A stretch of 38,079 nucleotides of DNA from the NCBI GenBank assembly GCA_027490725.1, contig JAIXXN010000069.1, forward strand, positions 1-38,079. Reading direction: 5' to 3'. Source of the stretch: Oxalobacteraceae bacterium. GTDB lineage: Bacteria > Pseudomonadota > Gammaproteobacteria > Burkholderiales > Burkholderiaceae_D. Under the pieces are notes generated by a model. It was not told the DNA's origin and ran no database searches. It saw nothing but the letters and a program-made list of their open reading frames with translations. Of the stretch, positions 16,404 through 23,767 are shown in pieces (the stretch's first letter is position 1; every line of letters starts with the position of its first letter). A program made the position numbers and the translations under genes.

Positions 16404-16580
16404 TCGCATCGGCCTAGGGTATCCGGTCGCGCAATAGGCACGCAGCTCCGGAGCTCGGAATAGCTGCCGGTGCTGCCATTTTCTTGGCATCGGCGGCGGG
16501 CGGAGGCTGACCCGACTCTGAATTAAACCGCTGGTCCGGCAAGCCCTGCCGAACCACGCTCGGGAATCGGCAAGGGTCCG
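16404..16580. terminator. Convergent intergenic region with a weak hairpin
   Basis: This lies between the convergent hybrid kinase gene and the receiver gene. GCCGGTGC-TG-CCA (about 16466-16478) can pair with TGGCATCGGC (16485-16494) around a TTTTCT loop, with one mismatch and a two-base bulge. A separate perfect palindrome AGCTCCGGAGCT lies at 16444-16455. Neither has a good T-tract, so terminator function is uncertain. Confidence 0.25.
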
Positions 16581-16991
16581 CTAGACCAGTTTTGAAATCA
16601 TCGATTCAAGCAGGTTTTTATTGATGGGTTTTGCCAATTCGCCCAGAAAATTGAAAGCGGATAATTGTGCTACCAGCGAAGCTGAATAGCGAATATTCGT
16701 TTCCTGGCCTGACAAGATAATCAGGGAACCGTTAAAACCGTTCGTCCTTAAATTTGCCATGAGCTCAAGTCCATTCATGCCGGGCATTTTGAGGTCGCAA
16801 ATGACCAGATCCGGCACCGCTTTTGTATGCAAGATTTTATCAAGAGCAATCTTACCATTTGCTGCAGAATCAATATTTTTGAAGCCCAGATCGTTGAGTA
16901 CGCACGTCGTCAGCGACACTTGTAATGAATCATCATCCACGACCAAAATAGGCATTGCATACAGATCGGCCTTCGACAGGAATTGCGCCAT
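16581..16991 (-). CDS. Single-domain response regulator
   Basis: A 136-residue receiver without an output domain. The acidic pocket is D19-D21 (ILVVDDDS), phosphoacceptor D66 (LVICDLKMPGMNG), switch residue Ser in IILSGQE, and Lys in ELAKPI. It resembles receivers encoded next to hybrid kinases and may take phosphate from the HPt domain of the neighbouring kinase or from CheA. Transcribed toward the hybrid kinase gene. The 13-residue N-terminal lead could be shortened by using the ATG before PILVVDDD. Confidence 0.9.
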   Translation of the reverse strand: MAQFLSKADLYAMPILVVDDDSLQVSLTTCVLNDLGFKNIDSAANGKIALDKILHTKAVPDLVICDLKMPGMNGLELMANLRTNGFNGSLIILSGQETNIRYSASLVAQLSAFNFLGELAKPINKNLLESMISKLV

Positions 16992-17462
16992 TCAATACTC
17001 CCTCAAGCAATGTGTTCGCGTATCGAACATAAAAAACTGGTGACTGATAGTGACAAGTGATCAACGCCGAGATGCGGCTTATACTGCTCCGCTTGCTTAG
17101 GTGACTTGAAACAGTATTGACGATCGCTCCTCGCTCAGTACGCCGGGCATGCATCGACTGCCGGATGGTGTAGTGCATCTTCAGACGAAAGCCAGCCCTG
17201 AGGCGCACGACTATGCCTATCCCCGGGCGGCCTGGCGCCCCATCCTGTCTGAGCGCGCCAGTGAATCTATCTCTAGCGTTGACCGGCAAAGTCCAGGGCA
17301 GCGTGCAGGTCGCAGTAAGCCTAGAGATTTACAGCAAGAGTCTGGACATAGTATCGAATTGGTCAAGCTATTCGTACCAACAATATCGTTCACTCGGAAA
17401 TTCAAGCGGTATTGCAGATTGTGCTGGAAGCGATAGCTGTGCGCTCCGCAACGACAGGAAAC
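16992..17462. other. Gene-free stretch of about 470 bp
   Basis: No convincing gene on either strand. Short frames exist both ways but have atypical composition and no recognisable domains. Part of it must carry the promoter of the receiver gene that begins at 16991. Its composition resembles the fragment zone at 2661-3784 and it may be another scar of gene loss. Confidence 0.4.
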
Positions 17463-18599
17463 TTAAAAAAACTCGACATCCGTCGAACTGGATTTTTTTG
17501 CCAGCTCGCTTTGCGCTGGCTTGGTTTTCCCAGGCACTGCCTTCATAATGCCCTTGCGCCGCTTATACGAACTGCCAGCGCCTTCCATCCAGTGTTCCGG
17601 GGTCGGCATTTCGCTTTCATGCTCAGCCAGGATAGCCTCGAGGCGACTCAAATCCATTTCCAGAACTTCTAGGATTTGCGAGACGCGGTCCTGATACTGC
17701 AAAGCCACCATCATTTCCTCTACATCTTGCCGAATCACCGCGCCATGGACCCGCATCGTCTCCACCGACACGCCTAAAGTGCGCACGTGGCTTAATACGT
17801 CACTGACCACCTTGCCCGTCAGGGCAATCACCTTTTTATCAGCCTCGGCAGCTTTGGCAGCATCGGATAAGGTCAATTTCGTGATGGCATTAATTTCTTT
17901 CACACGGTCTGCGATATGCTTACCCGTATCGGCAGACAAGAGCGACAACTTGCGCACCTCGGCAGCAACCACGGCAAAACCACGCCCGGCGGGGCCAGCC
18001 CGTGCCGACTCGATCGCTGCATTGATTGCCAACAAGTTCGTTTGCGCTGCAATGGAACTGACTTGTGTAGCCATCGCGGTCAAGTCCTTGGTCTGGTTAA
18101 TCAGGTCGCCAACGCTGACCAGCAAGCTGTCTTTGCTCTGGACAATCTGTTGTAACCATTCCAGCACGGGCGCCAGTTCGTGTTCGCATAAGGTCAACAG
18201 GGAAATGGTGGTATCTTCCCGCGACGATTCGCTCTCGCCGCTGACACCGCCAAAGCCCGCTTTATCGAACTCGCTTATCATGGACGTAAAGTTTTCGACC
18301 ACTTGCAAACCGGCGTCTTCCGTCTGAAGTTTGACCAGACTGGTCTGCTGCTTCCATACTGGAATGATCCCCACTAGCAGGTTCATCAGCGATGCGCCGC
18401 GATCATCTACCGGCGCGTGTTCCACTTCCACGCTTGCCGTCTGTCGCTTGCACCACCACAATTGCGCAAGCGCTGTTGCCGTCACGCCCAGTAGCGCCGA
18501 AATTTGCAATGGACCAATGCCTACTATCAAGGGTAGACAAGCGAACGCTACCGACATAAGCGCAAGCGGAATTTGAAAGTTTTTAGTTATACCATTCAC
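17463..18599 (-). CDS. Short methyl-accepting chemotaxis-like protein with a membrane hairpin
   Basis: A 378-residue receptor-like protein. The first 45 residues form two close membrane helices (IPLALMSVAFACLPLIVGI, then ALLGVTATALAQLWW) with almost no periplasmic loop, so it has no external ligand domain and no HAMP. The cytoplasmic part holds a short signalling tip (SSIAAQTNLLAINAAIESAR and GRGFAVVAAEVRKLS, about 180-220), followed by helices containing VALQYQDRVSQILEVLEMDL. The tail is STDVEFF, like the aromatic tails seen on other short receptors. It probably senses internal or membrane signals or acts as an array component. It lies 46 nt after a receiver gene on the same strand, so they form a two-gene operon. 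Confidence 0.88.
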   Translation of the reverse strand: MNGITKNFQIPLALMSVAFACLPLIVGIGPLQISALLGVTATALAQLWWCKRQTASVEVEHAPVDDRGASLMNLLVGIIPVWKQQTSLVKLQTEDAGLQVVENFTSMISEFDKAGFGGVSGESESSREDTTISLLTLCEHELAPVLEWLQQIVQSKDSLLVSVGDLINQTKDLTAMATQVSSIAAQTNLLAINAAIESARAGPAGRGFAVVAAEVRKLSLLSADTGKHIADRVKEINAITKLTLSDAAKAAEADKKVIALTGKVVSDVLSHVRTLGVSVETMRVHGAVIRQDVEEMMVALQYQDRVSQILEVLEMDLSRLEAILAEHESEMPTPEHWMEGAGSSYKRRKGIMKAVPGKTKPAQSELAKKSSSTDVEFF

Positions 18600-18645
18600 G
18601 TTCGAATTCGCCTTTTGTTAGTGGAGTTAGGCTGGACTTATTGCT

Positions 18646-19038
18646 TCACATTTCTGACGTTGCTGACCTTATTTTTTCTCCGAGTTTTTTTATCTTAGCA
18701 ACGATAGCAGCGGTCTTGAAAGGCTTCACGATAAAATCTTCTGCGCCTTTTTTCATGCAATCCGCTACCAGTTCATCATCATCATTGGCTGAGACTATAA
18801 TAATAAAAGCCTGCGGGTGACATGCCTTGATAGGGTTGATAGCGTCCATGCCCATCGCGCCCGGCATCACGATATCAAGCAGTACCACATCTGGCTTATG
18901 TTTTTGAGCTAAAGAAATACCGTCACGGACATTGCCCGCTTCGCCGACAACATCAAAGTGAGCATTTCTAAAAATCACGCGGAGCAAAGTTCTGCTCAAT
19001 TCATTGTCATCAATAATCAACAAGCGAATTGCAGCCAC
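18646..19038 (-). CDS. Single-domain response regulator
   Basis: A 130-residue receiver starting at GTG 19038, seven bases after an AGGAG site. Conserved residues: D10/D11 (LLIIDDNE), phosphoacceptor D55 (VVLLDIVMPGAMG), Ser in IIVSAND, and Lys in DFIVKPFK. No output domain. It is the first gene of a minus-strand pair with the short receptor, suggesting both work in one pathway. A third CheY-like output beside cheY and the receiver at 16581. Confidence 0.92.
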   Translation of the reverse strand: MAAIRLLIIDDNELSRTLLRVIFRNAHFDVVGEAGNVRDGISLAQKHKPDVVLLDIVMPGAMGMDAINPIKACHPQAFIIIVSANDDDELVADCMKKGAEDFIVKPFKTAAIVAKIKKLGEKIRSATSEM

Positions 19039-19388
19039 AAGTTTTCTCCTAAGGATAGTTGGGTAAAACCCTTACAAGCGATTTCCAGCTACTGCCCCTT
19101 AGAATTTCTGGCAGGTTATTTCCAATCATAAACTAAAATGCTTATACCGCATTAACAATCTGTAGTTGAATTATGGGCTATCGTAGGTATCGCTAGCAGG
19201 CACAGGAACAGACCTGTGGCGCCAGTACATCACTGCTATCTGGAATCGACAGAGCGGCTCCATCGGTACTGCCGAATGGAGGCTGGCGGCGCCTGAGCAT
19301 GCCTTCCATACCGGCTCACGCGGCGCGCGGTTTGCTGAACTGAACCAGGTTTGGAATGCCCCATCGGTGAGGCTCTGGGTGAAACTGA
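19039..19388. other. Stretch without a recognisable gene (right boundary of the chemosensory block)
   Basis: About 350 bp between the receiver gene and the EVE gene. The left third is AT-rich and must hold the promoter of the 19038 receiver gene. The rest (19170-19388) has open frames on both strands with no recognised family. I looked here for the missing half of the TauE-type gene and did not see it. Confidence 0.4.
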
Positions 19389-19865
19389 TCAGGCGGAGCC
19401 GGGCGTCTGCCCGAGCAAGCGGGCAATACAGCGCCACTGAGCCGGCGTCACCGGCGTAATCGACAGCCGGCTGCCCTTCTGCAGCAGCACCATCTCGGCC
19501 AGTTCGGGAATACTGCGCAATTCCGGCAGCGCCAGCAAACGGGTTTTCTGCGTGCCCTGCACATCGATCGAGATCCAGCGCGGCTGTTCCGGCGTAGCTT
19601 TGGGATCGTGGTATTTGCTGTGCGGGTCGAACTGGCTGGCATCCGGATAGGGCTGCCCAACAATCCGTGCCAGACCGGCAATCCCCGGCTGCGCGCAGCT
19701 GGAATGATAGAACAGTACCCCGTCGCCATCACGCATGGCGTCGCGCATGAAATTACGCGCCTGATAATTACGCACGCCGAACCATGCCGTGGTCTGGTCC
19801 GGGGAGGCCAGCACGTCATCGATACTCACTTCATCGGGCTCGGACTTCATCAACCAGTATTGCAT
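19389..19865 (-). CDS. EVE-domain (thymocyte nuclear protein 1-like) protein
   Basis: A 158-residue single EVE domain, a PUA-like fold that binds modified bases in nucleic acids. The start MQYWLMKSEPDEVSIDDV and WFGVRNYQARNFMRD are diagnostic. GDGVLFYHSSCAQPGIAGLA, the segment SKYHDPKAT and a C-terminal helix pair follow. The gene lies just downstream of the 6S RNA terminator, where some proteobacteria carry the 5-formyltetrahydrofolate cyclo-ligase gene. The biological substrate is unknown. Confidence 0.92.
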   Translation of the reverse strand: MQYWLMKSEPDEVSIDDVLASPDQTTAWFGVRNYQARNFMRDAMRDGDGVLFYHSSCAQPGIAGLARIVGQPYPDASQFDPHSKYHDPKATPEQPRWISIDVQGTQKTRLLALPELRSIPELAEMVLLQKGSRLSITPVTPAQWRCIARLLGQTPGSA

Positions 19866-19881
19866 CGCTTTTCTCCGGACG

Positions 19882-19922
19882 AAAAAAAGCGGTTGCGCAT
19901 TCTCATGCTGACAACCGCTTTA
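19882..19922 (-). terminator. Rho-independent terminator after the 6S RNA
   Basis: On the minus strand AAGCGGTTG pairs with CAACCGCTT (plus-strand arms 19912-19920 and 19887-19895). An inner GCAT/ATGC helix sits between them, and seven T residues follow. It ends the 6S/zapA transcript just before the EVE gene. Confidence 0.85.
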
Positions 19923-19932
19923 AAGTATAAGG

Positions 19933-20104
19933 CCCCGCCTGTGCCGTCTTTGCCGGCATCCCGAACCTAATGGTTCAAGGTGGTCACAGTTAGTTCAATT
20001 TCGGGTTCATCGAACGAGCGACGCTCACTCCCATCGAACAAAATTCCGCAACCGGTGCACATAAATGGTTCAAGGAATATATGGCAATCGCGAACACCGC
20101 AGGG
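19933..20104 (-). ncRNA. ssrS: 6S RNA
   Basis: About 172 nt on the minus strand, directly downstream of zapA, the conserved genomic place of 6S RNA. The RNA mimics an open promoter and sequesters sigma-70 RNA polymerase in stationary phase. The closing stem pairs CCCTGC (20104-20099) with GCGGGG (19938-19933). The typical 3' half element CCTTGAACC, followed by AGGTTCGGGATGCCGGC, matches the CCTTGAACC...GGTTCAAGG and GGCATC parts of E. coli 6S RNA. A strong terminator follows 10 nt later. The exact ends are estimated. Confidence 0.8.
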
Positions 20105-20154
20105 TAGAACGGAGTTTACTCCCTTGTGCGCAGCAAAGGAAGGGAAAATGCGAA

Positions 20155-20466
20155 TTAAAACAGGGTTTCTTGCGGCGTCAGGGCGCCATCGAGCACCTGA
20201 TGCATAGCGCTGATTTTGGTCTGCATGTCCAGCAGCGACATATCCGACAGCGGGCCGGCAGGGGAACGCGCCGACAGGAATTCCGCCGCCACGCCCAGCG
20301 CCGCCATCACAGCGATACGGTCGTTGCCCTTGATTTTGCCGGTGTCACGGATGGCGCTCATCTTCTTGTCCAGGAAGGCGGCCGCTTCGCGCAATGCGAG
20401 TTCCTCGCCTTCTTTACAGACGAGGCGATAGGCTGCCCCCATGATGGTGACATCCACTGTGGTCAT
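20155..20466 (-). CDS. zapA: Cell division protein ZapA
   Basis: A 103-residue FtsZ-binding protein that bundles FtsZ filaments at the division ring. The globular head contains VDVTIMGAAYRLVCKEGEE and LREAAAFLDKKMSAIRDTG. A helix follows (DRIAVMAALGVAAEFLSA), and a dimerising coiled coil at the end. Length is normal. It overlaps the upstream ZapB-like gene by 4 nt and lies about 50 nt before the 6S RNA, giving the order zapB-like, zapA, ssrS. Confidence 0.95.
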   Translation of the reverse strand: MTTVDVTIMGAAYRLVCKEGEELALREAAAFLDKKMSAIRDTGKIKGNDRIAVMAALGVAAEFLSARSPAGPLSDMSLLDMQTKISAMHQVLDGALTPQETLF

Positions 20467-20729
20467 CGTGCGTCCTCGCTGGCTGACTGGGTTTCTGACT
20501 GGGTTTCCGGCAGGGTTACAACTGCATTTTCTTGGTCTAGCGCAGGAATCTGCTCGAGCAGCGCCGCAACGCGGCTAGACGCTTCGCCCAGCTTGCGCTG
20601 GTAGCCCATGTTTTCCACCACCAGCGCCGCATTGGCCTGGCGTAGCTGGGCATTTTCGCGTCGCAAAGCGTGGGTCAGTTCGGCCAGTTGGTCGATTTTA
20701 TCGGAGAGTTCTTGGAAATCTGGAATCAT
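20463..20729 (-). CDS. ZapB-like coiled-coil cell division protein
   Basis: An 88-residue, nearly all-helical protein. Residues 4-60 form a coiled coil (FQELSDKIDQLAELTHALRR and ENAQLRQANAALVVEN) and an acidic, Gln/Ser-rich tail follows. Short coiled-coil proteins of this type precede zapA in many proteobacteria and are thought to act at the divisome, like ZapB. The start is set at ATG 20729 (MIPDFQEL). The frame is open further upstream to 20771, but that part overlaps the promoter. ATG 20729 has no separate leader: the -10 box lies only six bases before it. Confidence 0.75.
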   Translation of the reverse strand: MIPDFQELSDKIDQLAELTHALRRENAQLRQANAALVVENMGYQRKLGEASSRVAALLEQIPALDQENAVVTLPETQSETQSASEDAR

Positions 20730-20735
20730 CCCATC

Positions 20736-20764
20736 ACTATAGGGAGCGCGCCGTGTGCCGTCAA
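20736..20764 (-). promoter_or_regulatory. Sigma-70 promoter of the zapB-like/zapA/6S operon
   Basis: On the minus strand TTGACG (20764-20759), a 17-bp spacer and TATAGT (20741-20736) form a near-consensus promoter. Seven bases past the -10 box is the A of ATG 20729, so the transcript is predicted to be leaderless. The inverted repeat GTGTGCC...GGCACAC (plus 20753-20759 and 20767-20773) brackets the -35 box and could be an operator. Confidence 0.75.
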
Positions 20765-20854
20765 CAGGCACACGCGCGCTGGCGGCGGTTTTGGCCGCCG
20801 AAGTGACAAATAATTCCTAGCGAATCAATGTTGAATTCAACCTTGCCAGTTAAA

Positions 20855-23692
20855 TCACAAGGCAGGACGCACTTCGACGCTGCCCTCCATACCACTGGCC
20901 TGCCCGGGCGCCGATTCGATCAGCAGATTCAGCTCGCGCGGCCCACTACCGGCCGGCAGCGTCACCTCCAGTGGCGCCGCCGCTGCTGAACTCTTGGTGC
21001 CGATCAGTGCTCCATCGAGCCAGACTTCGGCCTTGCCCAGGATGCGAGCGAAGTGCAGCACCGCTTTGCCATCGGACAGGCTGCGGCGTGCTGTGAAGCT
21101 GGCGCGGTACAGATAGAAGCGCGGCTCCGGCGTTGCTACCCGTTTGAAAGGCAGCGAACCCCAGCCCCAGCTATTCATGTCGTAACTGGCCAGTTTCACA
21201 TTCGGGTCGATCCGCTGTGCGCTATCGGGCGGGAAGCGCCAGTCCGGCACCTGTGTGACGGGCGGCGGCGCCACCGCCACCTCGGCCGGCATGGCCACCG
21301 CCTGCACGGGAATCCGCACACTGGCCGGGCTTAGCCCGGGGGCGCTGGCGACAATACTGATCTCGCCCTGACTGGCGTAATCACTCTGCACGATCAGTTG
21401 GGCCAGCCCGTTAAACAGACGGCGACTTGCGCCCTTCTCATCCTCGTGCGAATTCGGGTCGCCATTGCCATGACCGAGCGATCGGCCAGCGCCGCTCACT
21501 GCAAACGTCACAGCGGCATCCGCCAGCGGTACGGCACGCCCCTGCGCATCGAGCGCACGCACTGTCACCGGCATGGCGTCACGCCCGTCGCCATTCAGCG
21601 CTGCGCGATCCGGCAGCAGTTCCAGCGCCACCGGCGCACCGGTGGTTTCGACGGCAGTACGTATTACCTGTTTACCGCCACGGTAGCCTATCGCTTCCAG
21701 CCGGCCGGGCTGGTAGGCCACCTTGAAATCGTTCATGCGGAAAGGGTCGACCTGCTGTTCGCCCAGCAAACGGCCATTCAGCAGCAAGGCAACCCGCTCC
21801 ACATTGGCCAGCACCATTACGCGAATTTCCTGACCTTCGCGGCCCGCCCAGTTCCAGTGCGGGGCGATGTACAACAGCGGCCGGTCTTTGATCCACTGCA
21901 CCTGATGGATGTAATAGGCGTTTTTCGGGAAGCCCGCCATATCCATGATGCCGAAGGACGAACTCACCGAAGGCCAGACATACGGGGTCGGCTCGCCACG
22001 ATAATCGAAGCCGGTCCAGACGAAACCGCCGGCCACATACGGGCGGCTGGCAATCGCCTGCCACGCGTCGCGATGGGTATTACCCCACTCGGCCGCATCA
22101 TCGTCATAGCTGGCGACGATATTCTTATCGCGCAGCGTAGTGAATTCACCGCGCGTCATATATGCCGAGGTATCCTCGGAACTGGTGAACGGTTTGTCCG
22201 GATAAGCCTTGTGATACAGGTCGTAGTCGCGGATCTGGTAATTCGCGCCCACCACATCCACCGCATGGGAAACGTTCAGCGGCGTCAGGAAGCCACCGTT
22301 CATGGCTGCCGTAACGGGACGGGTATCGTCCAGCGCTTTCACAGCGGCCGTCATACGGCGCGCCATTTCGTAACCGATCTCGCTGGCCTGCACCGGCTCC
22401 TCGTTAAACACCGACCACAACACCACGCCCGGATGGTGGCGGTCGCGCTTGACCATCCACTCGAGCTGCTGCATGTAATCCGGCGACGGGTTGAAATTGC
22501 GATTCTCGTCCATCACCACAAAGCCCATCCGGTCGACCAGATCCAGCACTTCGGGCGCCGGGGCATTATGCGAGAAGCGGATGGCATTCACGCCCAGCTC
22601 CTTGAGACGGCGCAGTCGGAACTCCCAGATTGCATCCGGCACAGCGACACCCACACCGGCATGGTCCTGATGGATGCACACGCCCTGCAGCTTGGTCGCC
22701 ACGCCGTTCAGGAAGAAGCCCTGCGCAGCGTCAAAGCGGATGCTACGGAAGCCCGTGTGCAGACTCACCTCGTCCTGCGCAAGGCCCTGCTGGAGCACAC
22801 GGGTGGTGAGCCGGTACAGATTGGTTTTGGCCAGCGACCACAGCGCAGGATTATCGATGGCCAGCGGCAGCTTCACCTGCGCCTTGCCTAGCGCTGCCAC
22901 GCTGGCACTGGCGCTACGCATCGCCACCTGCTTGCCGGACGGATCGAACAGTCGCGTCTCCACCGTCACCGTGGCGCGCTGCTTACCACTATTATTCAGA
23001 CTCACCTCCACCGGCAGCTGCCAGCGCTTGCCGCCATCGGCAGCAAGGCGCGGCGTCGCATGCACGCCATCGGTCTCGACGTGCACAGGACTGCGTTTGA
23101 CCAGCCATGCATGCCGGTACATACCGGCGCCCTCGTACCACCAGCCCTCCATCGCTTCGGCATCAACCCGGATCGCGATCGTATTCGGTGCATCGCCGTA
23201 GCGCAGATAGGGCGTGATATCGATATAGCTGGCGTTGTAACCCGACCAGTTACGTTTCACCAGATTGCCGTTCACCCAGATGGTGGCGTGGGTCGCAATC
23301 GCATCGAACTGCAATTCGAAATGCTTGCCACGATCGGACGGATCGATCCGCAGATAGCGCCGATACCAGCCGATGCCGCGTGGCCGGTAGCCCTGCGCCA
23401 CATTGGCTTTGGGATCAAATGGTCCCTCTACCGCCCAGTCGTGTGGCAGATCCAGCGACCGCCAGCCGGTGTCATCGAAGCCACTGGCCGCCGCCCCGCC
23501 AGCATTGCCAGCTTTGGCATTGCCATAGGTTTCATCCTGCCCGATGATGGGCGCACGTAGCACCTCGCCAGGATGGAACAGCCAGCCACGATCCAGCGAT
23601 AATCGCTCGCGCCCCGCCGGCTGTGCAGCAGCAGACGTCAGCAGAAGCAGTGCAACGCTCAGCGCGCAGCAGCGCAAAATAAGGTTTCTCAT
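20855..23692 (-). CDS. Secreted glycoside hydrolase family 2 beta-galactosidase
   Basis: A 945-residue enzyme expected to release terminal beta-galactose in the periplasm or outside. A signal peptide begins MRNLILRCCALSVALLLLTS. Domain order: GH2 sugar-binding jelly roll (about 25-190), Ig-like domain (200-310), TIM barrel (315-600), a DUF4982-like strand domain, an Ig-like region (about 690-800) and a C-terminal galactose-binding-like module ending at the stop. Acid/base E431 lies in VLWSVFNEEPVQ, nucleophile E506 in FTSSEDTSAYMTRG. The chosen ATG has a GGGAGAA ribosome site; the upstream extension (MCRSVFFCRENF) overlaps the terminator and is unlikely. Beta-glucuronidase or another GH2 specificity cannot be excluded; the neighbourhood favours galactose. 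Confidence 0.9.
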   Translation of the reverse strand: MRNLILRCCALSVALLLLTSAAAQPAGRERLSLDRGWLFHPGEVLRAPIIGQDETYGNAKAGNAGGAAASGFDDTGWRSLDLPHDWAVEGPFDPKANVAQGYRPRGIGWYRRYLRIDPSDRGKHFELQFDAIATHATIWVNGNLVKRNWSGYNASYIDITPYLRYGDAPNTIAIRVDAEAMEGWWYEGAGMYRHAWLVKRSPVHVETDGVHATPRLAADGGKRWQLPVEVSLNNSGKQRATVTVETRLFDPSGKQVAMRSASASVAALGKAQVKLPLAIDNPALWSLAKTNLYRLTTRVLQQGLAQDEVSLHTGFRSIRFDAAQGFFLNGVATKLQGVCIHQDHAGVGVAVPDAIWEFRLRRLKELGVNAIRFSHNAPAPEVLDLVDRMGFVVMDENRNFNPSPDYMQQLEWMVKRDRHHPGVVLWSVFNEEPVQASEIGYEMARRMTAAVKALDDTRPVTAAMNGGFLTPLNVSHAVDVVGANYQIRDYDLYHKAYPDKPFTSSEDTSAYMTRGEFTTLRDKNIVASYDDDAAEWGNTHRDAWQAIASRPYVAGGFVWTGFDYRGEPTPYVWPSVSSSFGIMDMAGFPKNAYYIHQVQWIKDRPLLYIAPHWNWAGREGQEIRVMVLANVERVALLLNGRLLGEQQVDPFRMNDFKVAYQPGRLEAIGYRGGKQVIRTAVETTGAPVALELLPDRAALNGDGRDAMPVTVRALDAQGRAVPLADAAVTFAVSGAGRSLGHGNGDPNSHEDEKGASRRLFNGLAQLIVQSDYASQGEISIVASAPGLSPASVRIPVQAVAMPAEVAVAPPPVTQVPDWRFPPDSAQRIDPNVKLASYDMNSWGWGSLPFKRVATPEPRFYLYRASFTARRSLSDGKAVLHFARILGKAEVWLDGALIGTKSSAAAAPLEVTLPAGSGPRELNLLIESAPGQASGMEGSVEVRPAL

Positions 23693-23706
23693 AAAATTCT
23701 CCCGGC

Positions 23707-23742
23707 AAAAAAAAACGGAGCGACACACAGGGTGCCGCTCCG
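23707..23742 (-). terminator. Strong intrinsic terminator between the receptor and GH2 genes
   Basis: On the minus strand CGGAGCGGCAC-CCTGT-GTGTCGCTCCG forms an 11-bp stem (one G-T pair) with a 5-nt loop, followed by nine T residues. It lies after the TonB receptor stop and only 14 nt before the GH2 start codon on the same strand. Confidence 0.88.
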
Positions 23743-23767
23743 CTCAAACTAGAACACCATCAGGGGA

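Noticed and set aside
16992..17462. Possible insertion-sequence or integrase remnant
   Set aside because: Frames here have no transposase or integrase motif, and no terminal inverted repeats were seen.
19039..19388. Missing half of the TauE/SafE gene at the right boundary
   Set aside because: Neither strand shows the GxxGxGGG or ATS motifs of that family.
20783..20800. Hairpin CGGCGG-TTTTGG-CCGCCG as a terminator after the GH2 gene or as a zapB-like gene element
   Set aside because: It has no T-run on either strand. It lies upstream of the zapB-like promoter and about 55 bp past the GH2 stop, so its function cannot be argued.
21398..22891. 497-codon open frame on the plus strand opposite the GH2 gene
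   Set aside because: It lies fully antisense to a clear GH2 gene with intact catalytic motifs. The translation is rich in His/Arg/Gln with no domain, as expected from a GC-rich antisense frame.
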